64,000 nucleotides of DNA from Anaerophaga thermohalophila DSM 12881 (GTDB lineage Bacteria > Bacteroidota > Bacteroidia > Bacteroidales > Marinilabiliaceae). This document shows, one piece after another, positions 26,863-34,911 of the stretch (positions are counted from its first letter, which is position 1; the number at the start of each line of letters is the position of its first letter). The notes under the pieces were generated by a model that did not search any database, was not told the origin of the DNA, and saw only the letters and a program-made list of their open reading frames with translations. The stretch covers positions 62,001-126,000 of the forward strand of contig NZ_AEWI01000005.1 in NCBI RefSeq assembly GCF_000191885.1, read 5' to 3'. The translations under genes and the position numbers were made by a program.

Positions 26863-27147
26863 TAAATATTTTTTTATACGGGCAAACTGTAGTGTTGCAG
26901 GGGGTTGGGGGAAAAAGCTTAAACGCAAAGACGTATGTTGTGTTTATAATTCACACTACTGGCTACTGGCTACTGGCTACTGGCTACTGACTACTGACTA
27001 CTGACTAAAAACTAATGACTAAATTACTTATATCTAAAAATCTGATAATCTATTAAGGCAAACCTTGCCATGCTCGTTTCATCAGTATAAAATCTGACTA
27101 AGTTGGCCGCAAGCGTAACACAGCAAAGGGTACTTCATGGACAGACA
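26863..27147. repeat. R3-long repeat copy G, heptamer tract and R4 end
   Basis: The segment 26863-27083 matches, in inverse orientation, the copy at 59600-59815. It includes a TACTGGC/TACTGAC heptamer tract (about 26958-27005) with more units than the other copy. The stretch 27108-27150 is an R4 end (GGTACTTCATGGACAGACACTA) that runs into the hydF stop codon. Confidence 0.65.
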
Positions 27148-28368
27148 CTAAATAATGTCGTCGTATTGTGCCTCTTTTCCAATCGTAAAAGGTGCAATTG
27201 CTCTTTGGTATATGCCATGAACCCAGGCAATAGCCATTCCATAGTTGGTGACAGGGATGCCTGCCTCTATGGCGGGGCGAAGCCTGTTGTGTAACTGGCG
27301 ACGGGTGATCATACAACCTCCGCATTGAATGACCAGTGCATAATCGGTAATGGGGCGTTTTACAGCATCCAGTCCTGCCACTACATCGAACTCAAGATTT
27401 TTGCCGGTATAAGTTCTTATCCACCTGGGTATTTTAACTCTGCCTATATCGTCGCACGAAACGTGATGAGAACATGATTCGAGCATTAGTATTCTGTCGC
27501 CATTTTTTAGATTCGAAATAGCCGGTGTGCCTTTCATATAATGATCAAAGTCCCCTTTTAGCCTGGCCATAAGTATACTAAAACTGGTTAATGGGATATC
27601 CCGGGGGATGGAGGCATCGGCTTTTGGGAATACCTGTGAATCGGTTATTGCCAAAGCCGGTTTTATTCCCGTTTCTGCAAGAAATGAGTCTATTTCTCTT
27701 TCCTTTAATATCACGCAAACGGCATCATTGTCCAGAATGTCTCTTATTGTTTGTACCTGTGGAAGAATCAAACGTCCTGTAGGTGCTTCTATGTCAATGG
27801 GTGTTATAAGTAAAACGATGTCCCCGTATTTAATGATGTCACCTACAAGTGTCGGGATGGAAAATGCCGATTCAGGAATGGAGGTTTGTATGACTTGAAT
27901 CAGAGGATCAATATCCTCTTCTGGAGAAAGTAACAGAAAGGCTCCGGCACCGCTTTGCAGATATTTTTCTTTTGTTTTCGTCGCTGCTTTACTAATGTCT
28001 TCCTTGTTGTGAACAACAATAAAGGGTACTTCCCGTTTTCTGAATTCATTAATCAGGGTTTGTTCCTGTTCATCAAACTGATTGTCTGTGATTACCAGAA
28101 TTGCCAGGTCAATAAGATCGATGGACTGTAATGTTTTGGAGACTCTTTTTGTCCCCAGATCGCCAATATCGTCAGTTCCCGCAGTATCGACCAAAACTAC
28201 CGGTCCGAAACCGGTTATCTCGAACGATTTTTTTACTGGGTCCGTAGTTGTTCCCGGCGTGTCTGATACTATGGCGATATCCTGACCGGCAAGACGATTA
28301 ATAATTGTACTTTTTCCGTTATTTCGTCTTCCGAATATTCCTATAAATGGTTGTCTGTCTCTGGCCAT
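27148..28368 (-). CDS. hydF: [FeFe]-hydrogenase maturation GTPase HydF
   Basis: HydF is the scaffold on which the diiron subcluster of [FeFe]-hydrogenase is assembled before transfer to HydA. The 406-residue protein has a GTPase domain (P-loop GRRNNGKST, DTAGTDD, HNKED) and the C-terminal 4Fe-4S motif: Cys299-Ser-His301, then Cys349-Gly-Gly-Cys352. The residue before Cys349 is Gln348, where most HydF proteins have His (HCxxC). The TAG stop lies in the end of an R4 repeat. hydE, hydG and hydA are not in the window. Confidence 0.9.
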   Translation of the reverse strand: MARDRQPFIGIFGRRNNGKSTIINRLAGQDIAIVSDTPGTTTDPVKKSFEITGFGPVVLVDTAGTDDIGDLGTKRVSKTLQSIDLIDLAILVITDNQFDEQEQTLINEFRKREVPFIVVHNKEDISKAATKTKEKYLQSGAGAFLLLSPEEDIDPLIQVIQTSIPESAFSIPTLVGDIIKYGDIVLLITPIDIEAPTGRLILPQVQTIRDILDNDAVCVILKEREIDSFLAETGIKPALAITDSQVFPKADASIPRDIPLTSFSILMARLKGDFDHYMKGTPAISNLKNGDRILMLESCSHHVSCDDIGRVKIPRWIRTYTGKNLEFDVVAGLDAVKRPITDYALVIQCGGCMITRRQLHNRLRPAIEAGIPVTNYGMAIAWVHGIYQRAIAPFTIGKEAQYDDII

Positions 28369-28716
28369 TTTTTTTTTGAAAATTAATTAAAAAACGATAA
28401 GATAGCAAAGACTAAGTAGTGCCCGTCTATAAAGTTGGGGAAGTTTCTTAATTATAATGTGTCTGTTCAGGAAGTGCCATTTTCAAGGCTAGCGCAGCAA
28501 ATGGTACTTTGTGGAAAGACTAAGTATTGCGTATTTTTCTCTTTCTTCGCGGAATTGGTCTGTTTCAGATGAAACAAGTGGATTGCAGTTTCCGAATGCC
28601 TTGATCGAAAGAACCGATTCATTTAATCGAAACTTCCGAAAGCCTTAATCGTATGAGTTTATTAGCTATATTCGTACCTTCTGAAAACCCTGGTTTTCAA
28701 ATTTCATTATTTTCTT
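28369..28716. other. Divergent intergenic region hydF/PD40 gene with R4 repeat
   Basis: An R4 copy occupies 28417-28522, from TAGTGCCCGTCTATAAAG to TTTGTGGAAAGACTA. Downstream, TTCCGAATGCCTTGATCG (about 28589-28606) and TTCCGAAAGCCTTAATCG (about 28635-28652) are near-identical direct repeats 46 bp apart, upstream of the PD40 gene. They could bind a regulator. TATATTCG near 28661 is a poor -7 box. Confidence 0.5.
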
Positions 28717-29715
28717 ATGCATATCAAAACAGCTGTTTTATTAATGTTTCTGAATTTGTGCCTGATAATTAAGGGACAGACATACGAAGAATCTCCATCC
28801 GATTTCTTTTTTTCTGACAATGCTGAAGACAACTCATTGATGATGGCACCCTCTCTTATATCGACAGGCATGAATGAGATACATGCAACTATGGCTTCAG
28901 GCGGAGATGAATTTTACTATTGTGTGAAGGGGCCGGGACGGTTTTCGGTCATCGTGGGGCTTCGATTTGAAGATGGCTTCTGGAGCCATCCTGAAGTGGT
29001 TTCTTTTTCAGGAGGAGAAAATACTGATCTAAGCCCGTTTGTTTCACCCGATGGCCGGTTTCTTTATTTCGTTTCCGACCGTCCTCGAAGTGCAACGGAT
29101 GAAATTCGGAATTTTAATATCTGGAGGTGCCGGCGTCAGGATGACGGCAGTTGGGGAAATCCTGAACTAACTGAGTTTAGCAAATATTCTGGAAACGAGA
29201 TATCGGTTTCTGTAGATCGTGTTGGCAATGTATATTTTTGCGCAGATTATGAGAGTAATAGTCTTTCTTTTGAAAGGGATGCGCTTGACATCTATTGGGT
29301 TAGAAAGAAGACCGGCAATACCTGGGGGGAAGTTCAAAAGTTGGGTTCTGCTGTTAATACAGAAAAAATTGAGCAGACTCCGGCTATCTCACCCGACGGG
29401 AAAACATTGGTATTTAGTTCTCTGAGAGGTGATGGATTAGGCGCGGCCGATCTGTATGTTTCTTTTCTCCGGGAAGATGGATGGAGCGGGGCCGTTAATC
29501 TGGGAAGAATGGTAAATACCACAGCCTATGAGTGGTGTCCTGCATTTTCGGGTGACGGACAATGGCTTTTGTTTTCAGGCAATTTAATGAAAGATAAGCC
29601 TGACCTGGTTACTTATACTTCTGTGAAAAGATGGTTGCTTGGCGACGGTAATGGGGCTTCGGATATTTGGTATATTAGAGCATCCGCCATTCAGAAATTA
29701 AAAGATAATCAATGA
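28717..29715 (+). CDS. Secreted PD40/TolB-like beta-propeller protein
   Basis: A 332-residue protein with an N-terminal signal peptide (about 20 residues, MHIKTAVLLMFLNLCLIIKG). The rest contains WD40-like PD40 blades: FVSPDGRFLYFVSDR, ISPDGKTLVFSS and FSGDGQWLLFSG. Such propellers bind peptides or glycans outside the cytoplasm. No OmpA-like or T9SS sorting domain follows. It is oriented opposite to its neighbours and ends 2 bp from the aspA stop. The specific function is unknown. Confidence 0.8.
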   Translation: MHIKTAVLLMFLNLCLIIKGQTYEESPSDFFFSDNAEDNSLMMAPSLISTGMNEIHATMASGGDEFYYCVKGPGRFSVIVGLRFEDGFWSHPEVVSFSGGENTDLSPFVSPDGRFLYFVSDRPRSATDEIRNFNIWRCRRQDDGSWGNPELTEFSKYSGNEISVSVDRVGNVYFCADYESNSLSFERDALDIYWVRKKTGNTWGEVQKLGSAVNTEKIEQTPAISPDGKTLVFSSLRGDGLGAADLYVSFLREDGWSGAVNLGRMVNTTAYEWCPAFSGDGQWLLFSGNLMKDKPDLVTYTSVKRWLLGDGNGASDIWYIRASAIQKLKDNQ

Positions 29716-29717
29716 GA

Positions 29718-31181
29718 TCAGTCGGAGTGCCCGGTTTCTTCGGGGTTAATATCTTTCAGACTAAAGCCTTTAGCTGTCAGTGATGAAGGTTGTAAAATTC
29801 GCAGAATTTTGCCTTCCGGTAAAATGGCAAGTTTGCTATTGCTTTCAAAAACGGTTGTGTTTGATTCCTTCATGTCGCTTGCAATGAGGGCGGCCTTTTT
29901 ATGTCCGATGTAAGGGACAAGTGCAGTGGTGATGGATGGGTTTTTGAATATGTCATCTTCCTCATTTTTGGCAGAAACCGTCATATCTTTGAGTAAATTT
30001 TCCGTCATACTTTTACATCCCGAGCACAAAAGATTGAAGCTTTCTATAAAAGCCAGACCAATGGAAGGCAGGTAGGCATTAAGATCGAGACATCCCCTGG
30101 CTGCAAGATTCGCTATCATCTGGTCGTTAGCATATACTTTGTGACTTATCGATATCATGAACTCCGGGATGACAGGATTGACCTTACCGGGCATCATTGA
30201 GCTTCCCAGTTGCCTTTGAGGAATTTTTACCGACGGATGGACAAACAGGTCGGCCGCGAGAAGTCTCAGGTCAGTGGATATCTTTTCGAGATTAACGGCG
30301 AGCGCTTTTAAAATGGCATGTGATTCTACAAGGGAGTCGTTATTCATTGTAGCGTCGACCATATTTTCTGCCTGAGCGAGGGGTAATCCTGTTATTTTCT
30401 GCAATTCTTTTGGTACCTGAAGAATAAAGAAGCGCGGTATTCCCATCCCGGTGCCGGCTGCTCCTCCGCCAATATTCACTTCTTTCAGACGTTCCTTTAT
30501 GCGTGAGGTTCTCCACCAGTCGCGTGACAGGGCATCACTGTAACTGGCAAAAAGATTGCCATAGGTTGAAGGCACCGCTTTTTGCATCTGGGTAAAGGCC
30601 TGGCGAATTTCGTTTCTATAGGTTTGTTCTAACGACTCTACAGCGCTTCTTGTGGCATTAACGGCCTCTTCCAGTCTGACGGTCAATCGTATTAATGCTA
30701 TGTGGAGAGCTGTGGGGATAACATCGTTGGTAGATTGGTAAATATTTGCGTGGTCAAGGGGATCAATATAACGGTAGTCGCCCGGTTTGTGTCCGGTTTT
30801 TAGCAACGCAACATTTGATATAATTTCATTCACATTCATGTTAATGCTGGTACCTGCACCTCCCTGAACGGCCGGGACAATAAAATGACTGAAATGCCTG
30901 CCCTCAGAAACTTCGACAGCAGCGTCCTCCAGGGCATTAATTATTTTATCCGGCAACCACCTGTGACCCCCCGGCGACGGGAGACCTTTCTCTCTGGCCG
31001 TGTCCCTGAATTTCCGATAAGTTTTGTAGTATGCCAGTTTCACCAGTCCTATGGCACGATACCATTCAACGGGGAAAAGTGTGGAATTGTCAAAATTTTC
31101 CCGGGCACGCAATGAATGAATGCCAAATAGATGCTGCTCTTCTATTTCTTTCTTTCCCAGAAAATCTTCTTCAACCCGCAT
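29718..31181 (-). CDS. aspA: Aspartate ammonia-lyase family protein
   Basis: A 487-residue member of the fumarase/aspartase superfamily, which interconverts aspartate with fumarate and ammonia. It shows STNDVIPTALH, the GGGAAGTGMG segment and the signature GSSMMPGKVNP. It is the last gene of a probable ppx-regulator-aspA operon (12 bp after the regulator). Aspartase-like genes recur in [FeFe]-hydrogenase maturation clusters, and hydF lies 1.35 kb away, so a link to H-cluster assembly is possible. Sequence alone does not separate this from general aspartase. Confidence 0.85.
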   Translation of the reverse strand: MRVEEDFLGKKEIEEQHLFGIHSLRARENFDNSTLFPVEWYRAIGLVKLAYYKTYRKFRDTAREKGLPSPGGHRWLPDKIINALEDAAVEVSEGRHFSHFIVPAVQGGAGTSINMNVNEIISNVALLKTGHKPGDYRYIDPLDHANIYQSTNDVIPTALHIALIRLTVRLEEAVNATRSAVESLEQTYRNEIRQAFTQMQKAVPSTYGNLFASYSDALSRDWWRTSRIKERLKEVNIGGGAAGTGMGIPRFFILQVPKELQKITGLPLAQAENMVDATMNNDSLVESHAILKALAVNLEKISTDLRLLAADLFVHPSVKIPQRQLGSSMMPGKVNPVIPEFMISISHKVYANDQMIANLAARGCLDLNAYLPSIGLAFIESFNLLCSGCKSMTENLLKDMTVSAKNEEDDIFKNPSITTALVPYIGHKKAALIASDMKESNTTVFESNSKLAILPEGKILRILQPSSLTAKGFSLKDINPEETGHSD

Positions 31182-31193
31182 CTGTCTCTTTTT

Positions 31194-32357
31194 TCAGGCC
31201 AAAGGCATGGCGTAAGTTTTTACATCTTCTTCAGTAATGGTATCACTGCCAAGAATAATTAGTCTTTCGATGACGTTGCGAAACTCCCTTATGTTTCCTG
31301 TCCATTTGATGGATTTTAAGGTTTCAACGGCAGATTCGTCGAAAGTTTTAGGTTGAACACCCAGCTCCTGGCAGATTAAATTGTTGAAATAGTCGGTCAG
31401 TAACGGGATATCATCTTTTCGTTCGTTGAGCGATGGCACATGAATGATGATGACACTAAGCCTGTGGTAAAGGTCTTCACGGAAGCGACCTTCTCTTATC
31501 TCTTCCTGAAGGTTTTTATTGGTGGCCGCGAGAATGCGAACATCAACTTTTATGTCTTTGTCACTTCCCACTCTCGAAATAACATTTTCCTGAAGCGCTC
31601 TGAGCACTTTTGCCTGTGCAGCATGGCTCATGTCGCCTATTTCGTCGAGGAAGATGGTGCCGCCGTTAGCTTGTTCAAATTTCCCTTTTCTCTGTTTATA
31701 GGCCGAGGTAAAGGCTCCCTTTTCATGACCAAAGAGTTCGCTCTCGATGAGTTCCGAGGGGATGGCTGCACAATTGACTTCAATAAAGGGCTGACCGGCT
31801 CTGTTGCTTTTTTCGTGGAGCCAACGGGCCACCAACTCTTTACCGGTTCCGTTTTGTCCGGTGATAAGGACACGCGCATCCGTAGGGGCCACTTTATCTA
31901 TCATTTCTTTAACCCGCTTCATTGGTTCCGATTCGCCAATCATCTCATAGGTCTTACTGACTTTGCGCCTTAACACTTTTGTTTCATTGACCAACTCTTT
32001 CTTGTCGATTCCGTTACGGATGGTCACAAGTAGCCGGTTCAAATCAAGTGGCTTTTCGATAAAATCGTAAGCTCCTTTCTTGATGGCCTCAACAGCTGTG
32101 TCGATGTTTCCGTGACCAGAGATCATAATGACGGGTGTGTCGGGGGAAGATTGCATCATTTTATCAAGCACTTCCATTCCATCCATGTCCGGCATTTTTA
32201 TATCGAGCAATACGGCATCGAACTTATCTGCCTCAAAATGTTCCAATCCTTCCGGACCGTTTTCGGCAAGAACTACTTCATGCTTTTCGTATTCCAGAAT
32301 ATCCCTGAGTGTATTACGTATGCTTTTTTGGTCGTCTATTACTAATATTTTGGACAT
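31194..32357 (-). CDS. Sigma-54 response regulator lacking a DNA-binding domain
   Basis: A 387-residue protein with an N-terminal receiver domain (phospho-acceptor Asp52 in LLDIKMPD, Lys in FIEKPLD) and an AAA+ sigma-54 activation domain (Walker A ITGQNGTGKE, Walker B FLDEIGD). The sigma-54 contact loop reads GAFTSA where GAFTGA is usual. The protein stops at about 20 residues after the AAA+ lid (TITEEDVKTYAMPLA), without the Fis-type helix-turn-helix of NtrC proteins. No histidine kinase is adjacent. It may act from solution or with a partner. Confidence 0.88.
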   Translation of the reverse strand: MSKILVIDDQKSIRNTLRDILEYEKHEVVLAENGPEGLEHFEADKFDAVLLDIKMPDMDGMEVLDKMMQSSPDTPVIMISGHGNIDTAVEAIKKGAYDFIEKPLDLNRLLVTIRNGIDKKELVNETKVLRRKVSKTYEMIGESEPMKRVKEMIDKVAPTDARVLITGQNGTGKELVARWLHEKSNRAGQPFIEVNCAAIPSELIESELFGHEKGAFTSAYKQRKGKFEQANGGTIFLDEIGDMSHAAQAKVLRALQENVISRVGSDKDIKVDVRILAATNKNLQEEIREGRFREDLYHRLSVIIIHVPSLNERKDDIPLLTDYFNNLICQELGVQPKTFDESAVETLKSIKWTGNIREFRNVIERLIILGSDTITEEDVKTYAMPLA

Positions 32358-32361
32358 AATT

Positions 32362-32381
32362 CAGTTTTTATACCGCGCTCA
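32362..32381 (-). mobile_element. Minimal MITE-like remnant (20 bp)
   Basis: CAGTTTTTATACCGCGCTCA, one intact element end, is flanked by perfect TAATT duplications (32357-32361, 32382-32386). It gives ppx its TGA stop and separates ppx from the regulator gene. Confidence 0.65.
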
Positions 32382-33320
32382 TAATTGACTGGAAATAATT
32401 TGCAAAACGGCTCCTTCCTTCAGTGCGAATGAGCATTGCCATACTTCTTTTATTTTCAGTTCATCAATTATAAATTTAACAATAATACTTGCAGGAACAA
32501 TACTATCTACCCTGTGAGGTTCCATTCCGGGCATCACTTTTCGCTGATCAGAATCAGACGTCATAAGCTCTTTGTGGACAACCATCAGCCGTTTGCTTTC
32601 CAGAAACAGCGAAGTGAGCTTTGACATGTCGAGCAGTGGGTAAAACTTTTTGGCCAAAAGTGCTGCAAGCGTATCAAACGAACCGGACGACCCCACCAGT
32701 TTTTTTACCGGAAATTGTTTGACGGCCTCATACAGCGATTCCAGAGATTTTTTCAGGTGCTTCCGGATGGCTTTTATTTCATTCTCCGTGATGGGATCGG
32801 ACGGAGTAAATTGTTCCAGCAAACGGGCGACACCAATTTCGTAGCTTTTTTTCCAGGCAACGCCAAACCGGTTGGCAATGATAAACTCAATACTGCCTCC
32901 TCCGATGTCGGTGATGAGTACATAATCTTCGTCCAGGGGGAAAACCTGTTTTACTCCGTCAAAAATGGTTTGTGCTTCTTCATCTCCCTGAATAATTCTT
33001 ATGGTAAGCCCCAGTTCGTTTTTTACTTTTTTTACGAACAGGTGGCCATTGTCGGCAGATCGAATTGCAGAGGTAGCAAAACAGAAAATGCTCTCAACCT
33101 GAAACTCTGAGATGGTAATCAGATGGGATTTTAATGCTTCAATACCCCGTTCAATGGCTTCCGGTGTAATGGTTGACTTATGAATACCTCCTTTCCCCAG
33201 CTTGGCAGGAATTTTTGATTCGAGGAGGATGCGGTAGGTGCCAGTGGGATTTATTTCTGTGATAAGTAGATTGAATGTGTTGGTTCCCAGATCGATAATA
33301 GCAATTCTGTTGTGCTCCAT
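32379..33320 (-). CDS. Ppx/GppA family phosphatase
   Basis: A 313-residue single-domain exopolyphosphatase/guanosine-pentaphosphatase with the ASKHA phosphate-binding motifs IDLGTNTFNLLI and TDIGGGSIEF. It lacks the C-terminal HD extension of longer Ppx proteins. It hydrolyses polyphosphate or pppGpp in the family; the substrate here is unknown. It precedes the sigma-54 regulator by 21 bp. The stop codon comes from a MITE remnant; without it the ORF would read six codons into the regulator start. Confidence 0.88.
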   Translation of the reverse strand: MEHNRIAIIDLGTNTFNLLITEINPTGTYRILLESKIPAKLGKGGIHKSTITPEAIERGIEALKSHLITISEFQVESIFCFATSAIRSADNGHLFVKKVKNELGLTIRIIQGDEEAQTIFDGVKQVFPLDEDYVLITDIGGGSIEFIIANRFGVAWKKSYEIGVARLLEQFTPSDPITENEIKAIRKHLKKSLESLYEAVKQFPVKKLVGSSGSFDTLAALLAKKFYPLLDMSKLTSLFLESKRLMVVHKELMTSDSDQRKVMPGMEPHRVDSIVPASIIVKFIIDELKIKEVWQCSFALKEGAVLQIISSQL

Positions 33321-33342
33321 AATATTTTTTGAGATGTACGTT

Positions 33343-33350
33343 CAAAGGTA
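33343..33350 (-). promoter_or_regulatory. Candidate -7 box of the ppx operon
   Basis: On the minus strand TACCTTTG fits TAnnTTTG, 22 bp before the ppx ATG. The -33 region falls in the edge of an R3 repeat and does not match, so the promoter may have been altered by the repeat. Confidence 0.35.
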
Positions 33351-33362
33351 CAAATAATCATA

Positions 33363-33464
33363 TTCATCCGTATAAAATTTGTCTAAGTTATTGGTCTGAT
33401 GGAACTCGCATGTAAGAGTTTTATACATGTTCTTTTGTGGAAAACTTTACCATGCTCGTTTCAT
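33363..33464 (-). repeat. Dispersed repeat R3, copy A
   Basis: Runs from TTCATCCGTATAAAATTTG to CATGCTCGTTTCATT, the inverse of the 43605 copy. It is close to identical with the 41868 copy. Confidence 0.7.
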
Positions 33465-33504
33465 TCGGCGATTAATTGCCTGTATCATTATCCTAAAATT
33501 ATTT

Positions 33505-33560
33505 CTCTGTGCTCTCAGTGGTTGAATATTGCACCACAGAGGGCGCAGAGAGACACAGAG
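33505..33560. repeat. Palindromic CTCTGTG/CACAGAG repeat
   Basis: CTCTGTGCTCTCAGTGGT and ACCACAGAGGGCGCAGAG form an imperfect inverted repeat with an AT-rich loop, followed by AGACACAGAG. This kind of extragenic palindrome is widespread in environmental bacteria. It abuts the stop codon of the ABC permease and might serve as its terminator-like 3' end. Confidence 0.6.
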
Positions 33561-33564
33561 TATA

Positions 33565-34911
33565 TTATTTATCCGAATACCTGAGCCATTTCCAAAGTTC
33601 TTTGTAATCCACTTTTTTTCCATACATAAGGATTCCTGTTCTGTATATTTTACCTGCCAGCCATGTGGTAAATATAAATCCGGCAACGAGTAATGTCATA
33701 GATAGCAGGAGTTCCCACAAGGGAACCTGGAAAGGTATCCGTGCCATCATAACAACAGGAGAGGTAAGAGGAATTATGCTGAACCAGAATACAATATCGC
33801 TTTGGGGATTCCTGAAGGTTATCATCGCCACATAGAGCGCGATAATAATGGGGATGGTGATTGGCAGCATAAACTGTTGCTGATCGCTTTCGTGGTCTAT
33901 GGCGGCACCTACTGCGGCAAATAGGGCAGAGTAGAGCAAATACCCTCCGAAGAAATAAAATAAAAACAAAAGAAGGGTTTTCATCGGCTCAAGGCTTCTG
34001 ACCATTTCCATAGTCTTATCGAAGTTAAAACCTGGCACGGCTTGAGCAGTTTCTTCTCCGGCTTCAATACTCTGCATCATTTCTACCTGTGCCTGGGCTC
34101 TGTCAGGCATGGGAGAATTTTCAAAGAAAACAGACTTAACCCCGGTTACTATCAGAATAGTAAGCACAACCCATAGTAAAATTTGCGTCAGGGCAACCAT
34201 AGCGAGTCCGATGATTTTGCCCATCATTAACTGAAAAGGTCTTACTGATGAAACAATGACCTCCACAATGCGTGATGTCTTTTCTTCCATGACACCTCGC
34301 ATAACCTGGCTGCCGTAAATGAAGATAAACATATACGAAATGAAGGCAAAAGCCATGCTGATTATCATTGTCAGTTCAGCAGAACTTTGTTTTTCAGTAC
34401 CGTCAGTCCCTATTTTTACCGTAGAGATATCAACGTCAATATTTTCCAGTTCCGAAATAATGTCAGGCAGTCCGGAAATATCGTATGAACGAAGTCTGGC
34501 ATCTTTAAGATGCTGTGTCAGGCTTCTTTCAATATGGTCTTTGACATCCATGGTAACCTGCGAATCGCTGTAAAGCCGGATAGCGCTTTTGTTATTCAAG
34601 AGGTTGTCTGAAATAACCAGGAAAGCATAATAGCCCGATTCCGGGAAATTTTCCCGTATTTTCTCTTCTTCCTGGTCTGACAGAAATTCGAATTTCAACA
34701 GTTCGGTATCTTCTATTTGTTCTGAATAGAGTCCTGTATTATCAATTACGGCAATAACTTTTGCTTCGTCGTCTTCGAGCGTGGCCAGCCAGGCGGGAAT
34801 AACCATCAGGGCGGCAAAAAGTATCGGCCCAAGGATGGACATTATGATAAAACTTTTCTTTCTGACTCTGGAAAGATATTCCCGTTCTATAATTAATGAT
34901 ATTTTGCTCAT
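33565..34911 (-). CDS. ABC-2 type transporter permease (NatB-like)
   Basis: A 448-residue membrane protein with an N-terminal helix (SFIIMSILGPILFAALMVIPAW), a large periplasmic domain of about 130 residues and five or six helices in the C-terminal half. This is the NatB/YhaP-type export permease layout. It starts inside the stop of the ATPase gene (4-bp ATGA overlap), so the two form an exporter. The substrate is not known. Confidence 0.85.
   Translation of the reverse strand: MSKISLIIEREYLSRVRKKSFIIMSILGPILFAALMVIPAWLATLEDDEAKVIAVIDNTGLYSEQIEDTELLKFEFLSDQEEEKIRENFPESGYYAFLVISDNLLNNKSAIRLYSDSQVTMDVKDHIERSLTQHLKDARLRSYDISGLPDIISELENIDVDISTVKIGTDGTEKQSSAELTMIISMAFAFISYMFIFIYGSQVMRGVMEEKTSRIVEVIVSSVRPFQLMMGKIIGLAMVALTQILLWVVLTILIVTGVKSVFFENSPMPDRAQAQVEMMQSIEAGEETAQAVPGFNFDKTMEMVRSLEPMKTLLLFLFYFFGGYLLYSALFAAVGAAIDHESDQQQFMLPITIPIIIALYVAMITFRNPQSDIVFWFSIIPLTSPVVMMARIPFQVPLWELLLSMTLLVAGFIFTTWLAGKIYRTGILMYGKKVDYKELWKWLRYSDK

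Noticed and set aside
26741-27004. An 87-codon ORF (MTPKSPKGDFFK...)
   Set aside because: It is a translation of the type B MITE and an R3 repeat; the same peptide appears from repeat copies at 53651 and 55134.
26950-27010. Possible CRISPR-like repeat tract
   Set aside because: The units are 7-bp heptamers in direct tandem without spacers, so it is a microsatellite.
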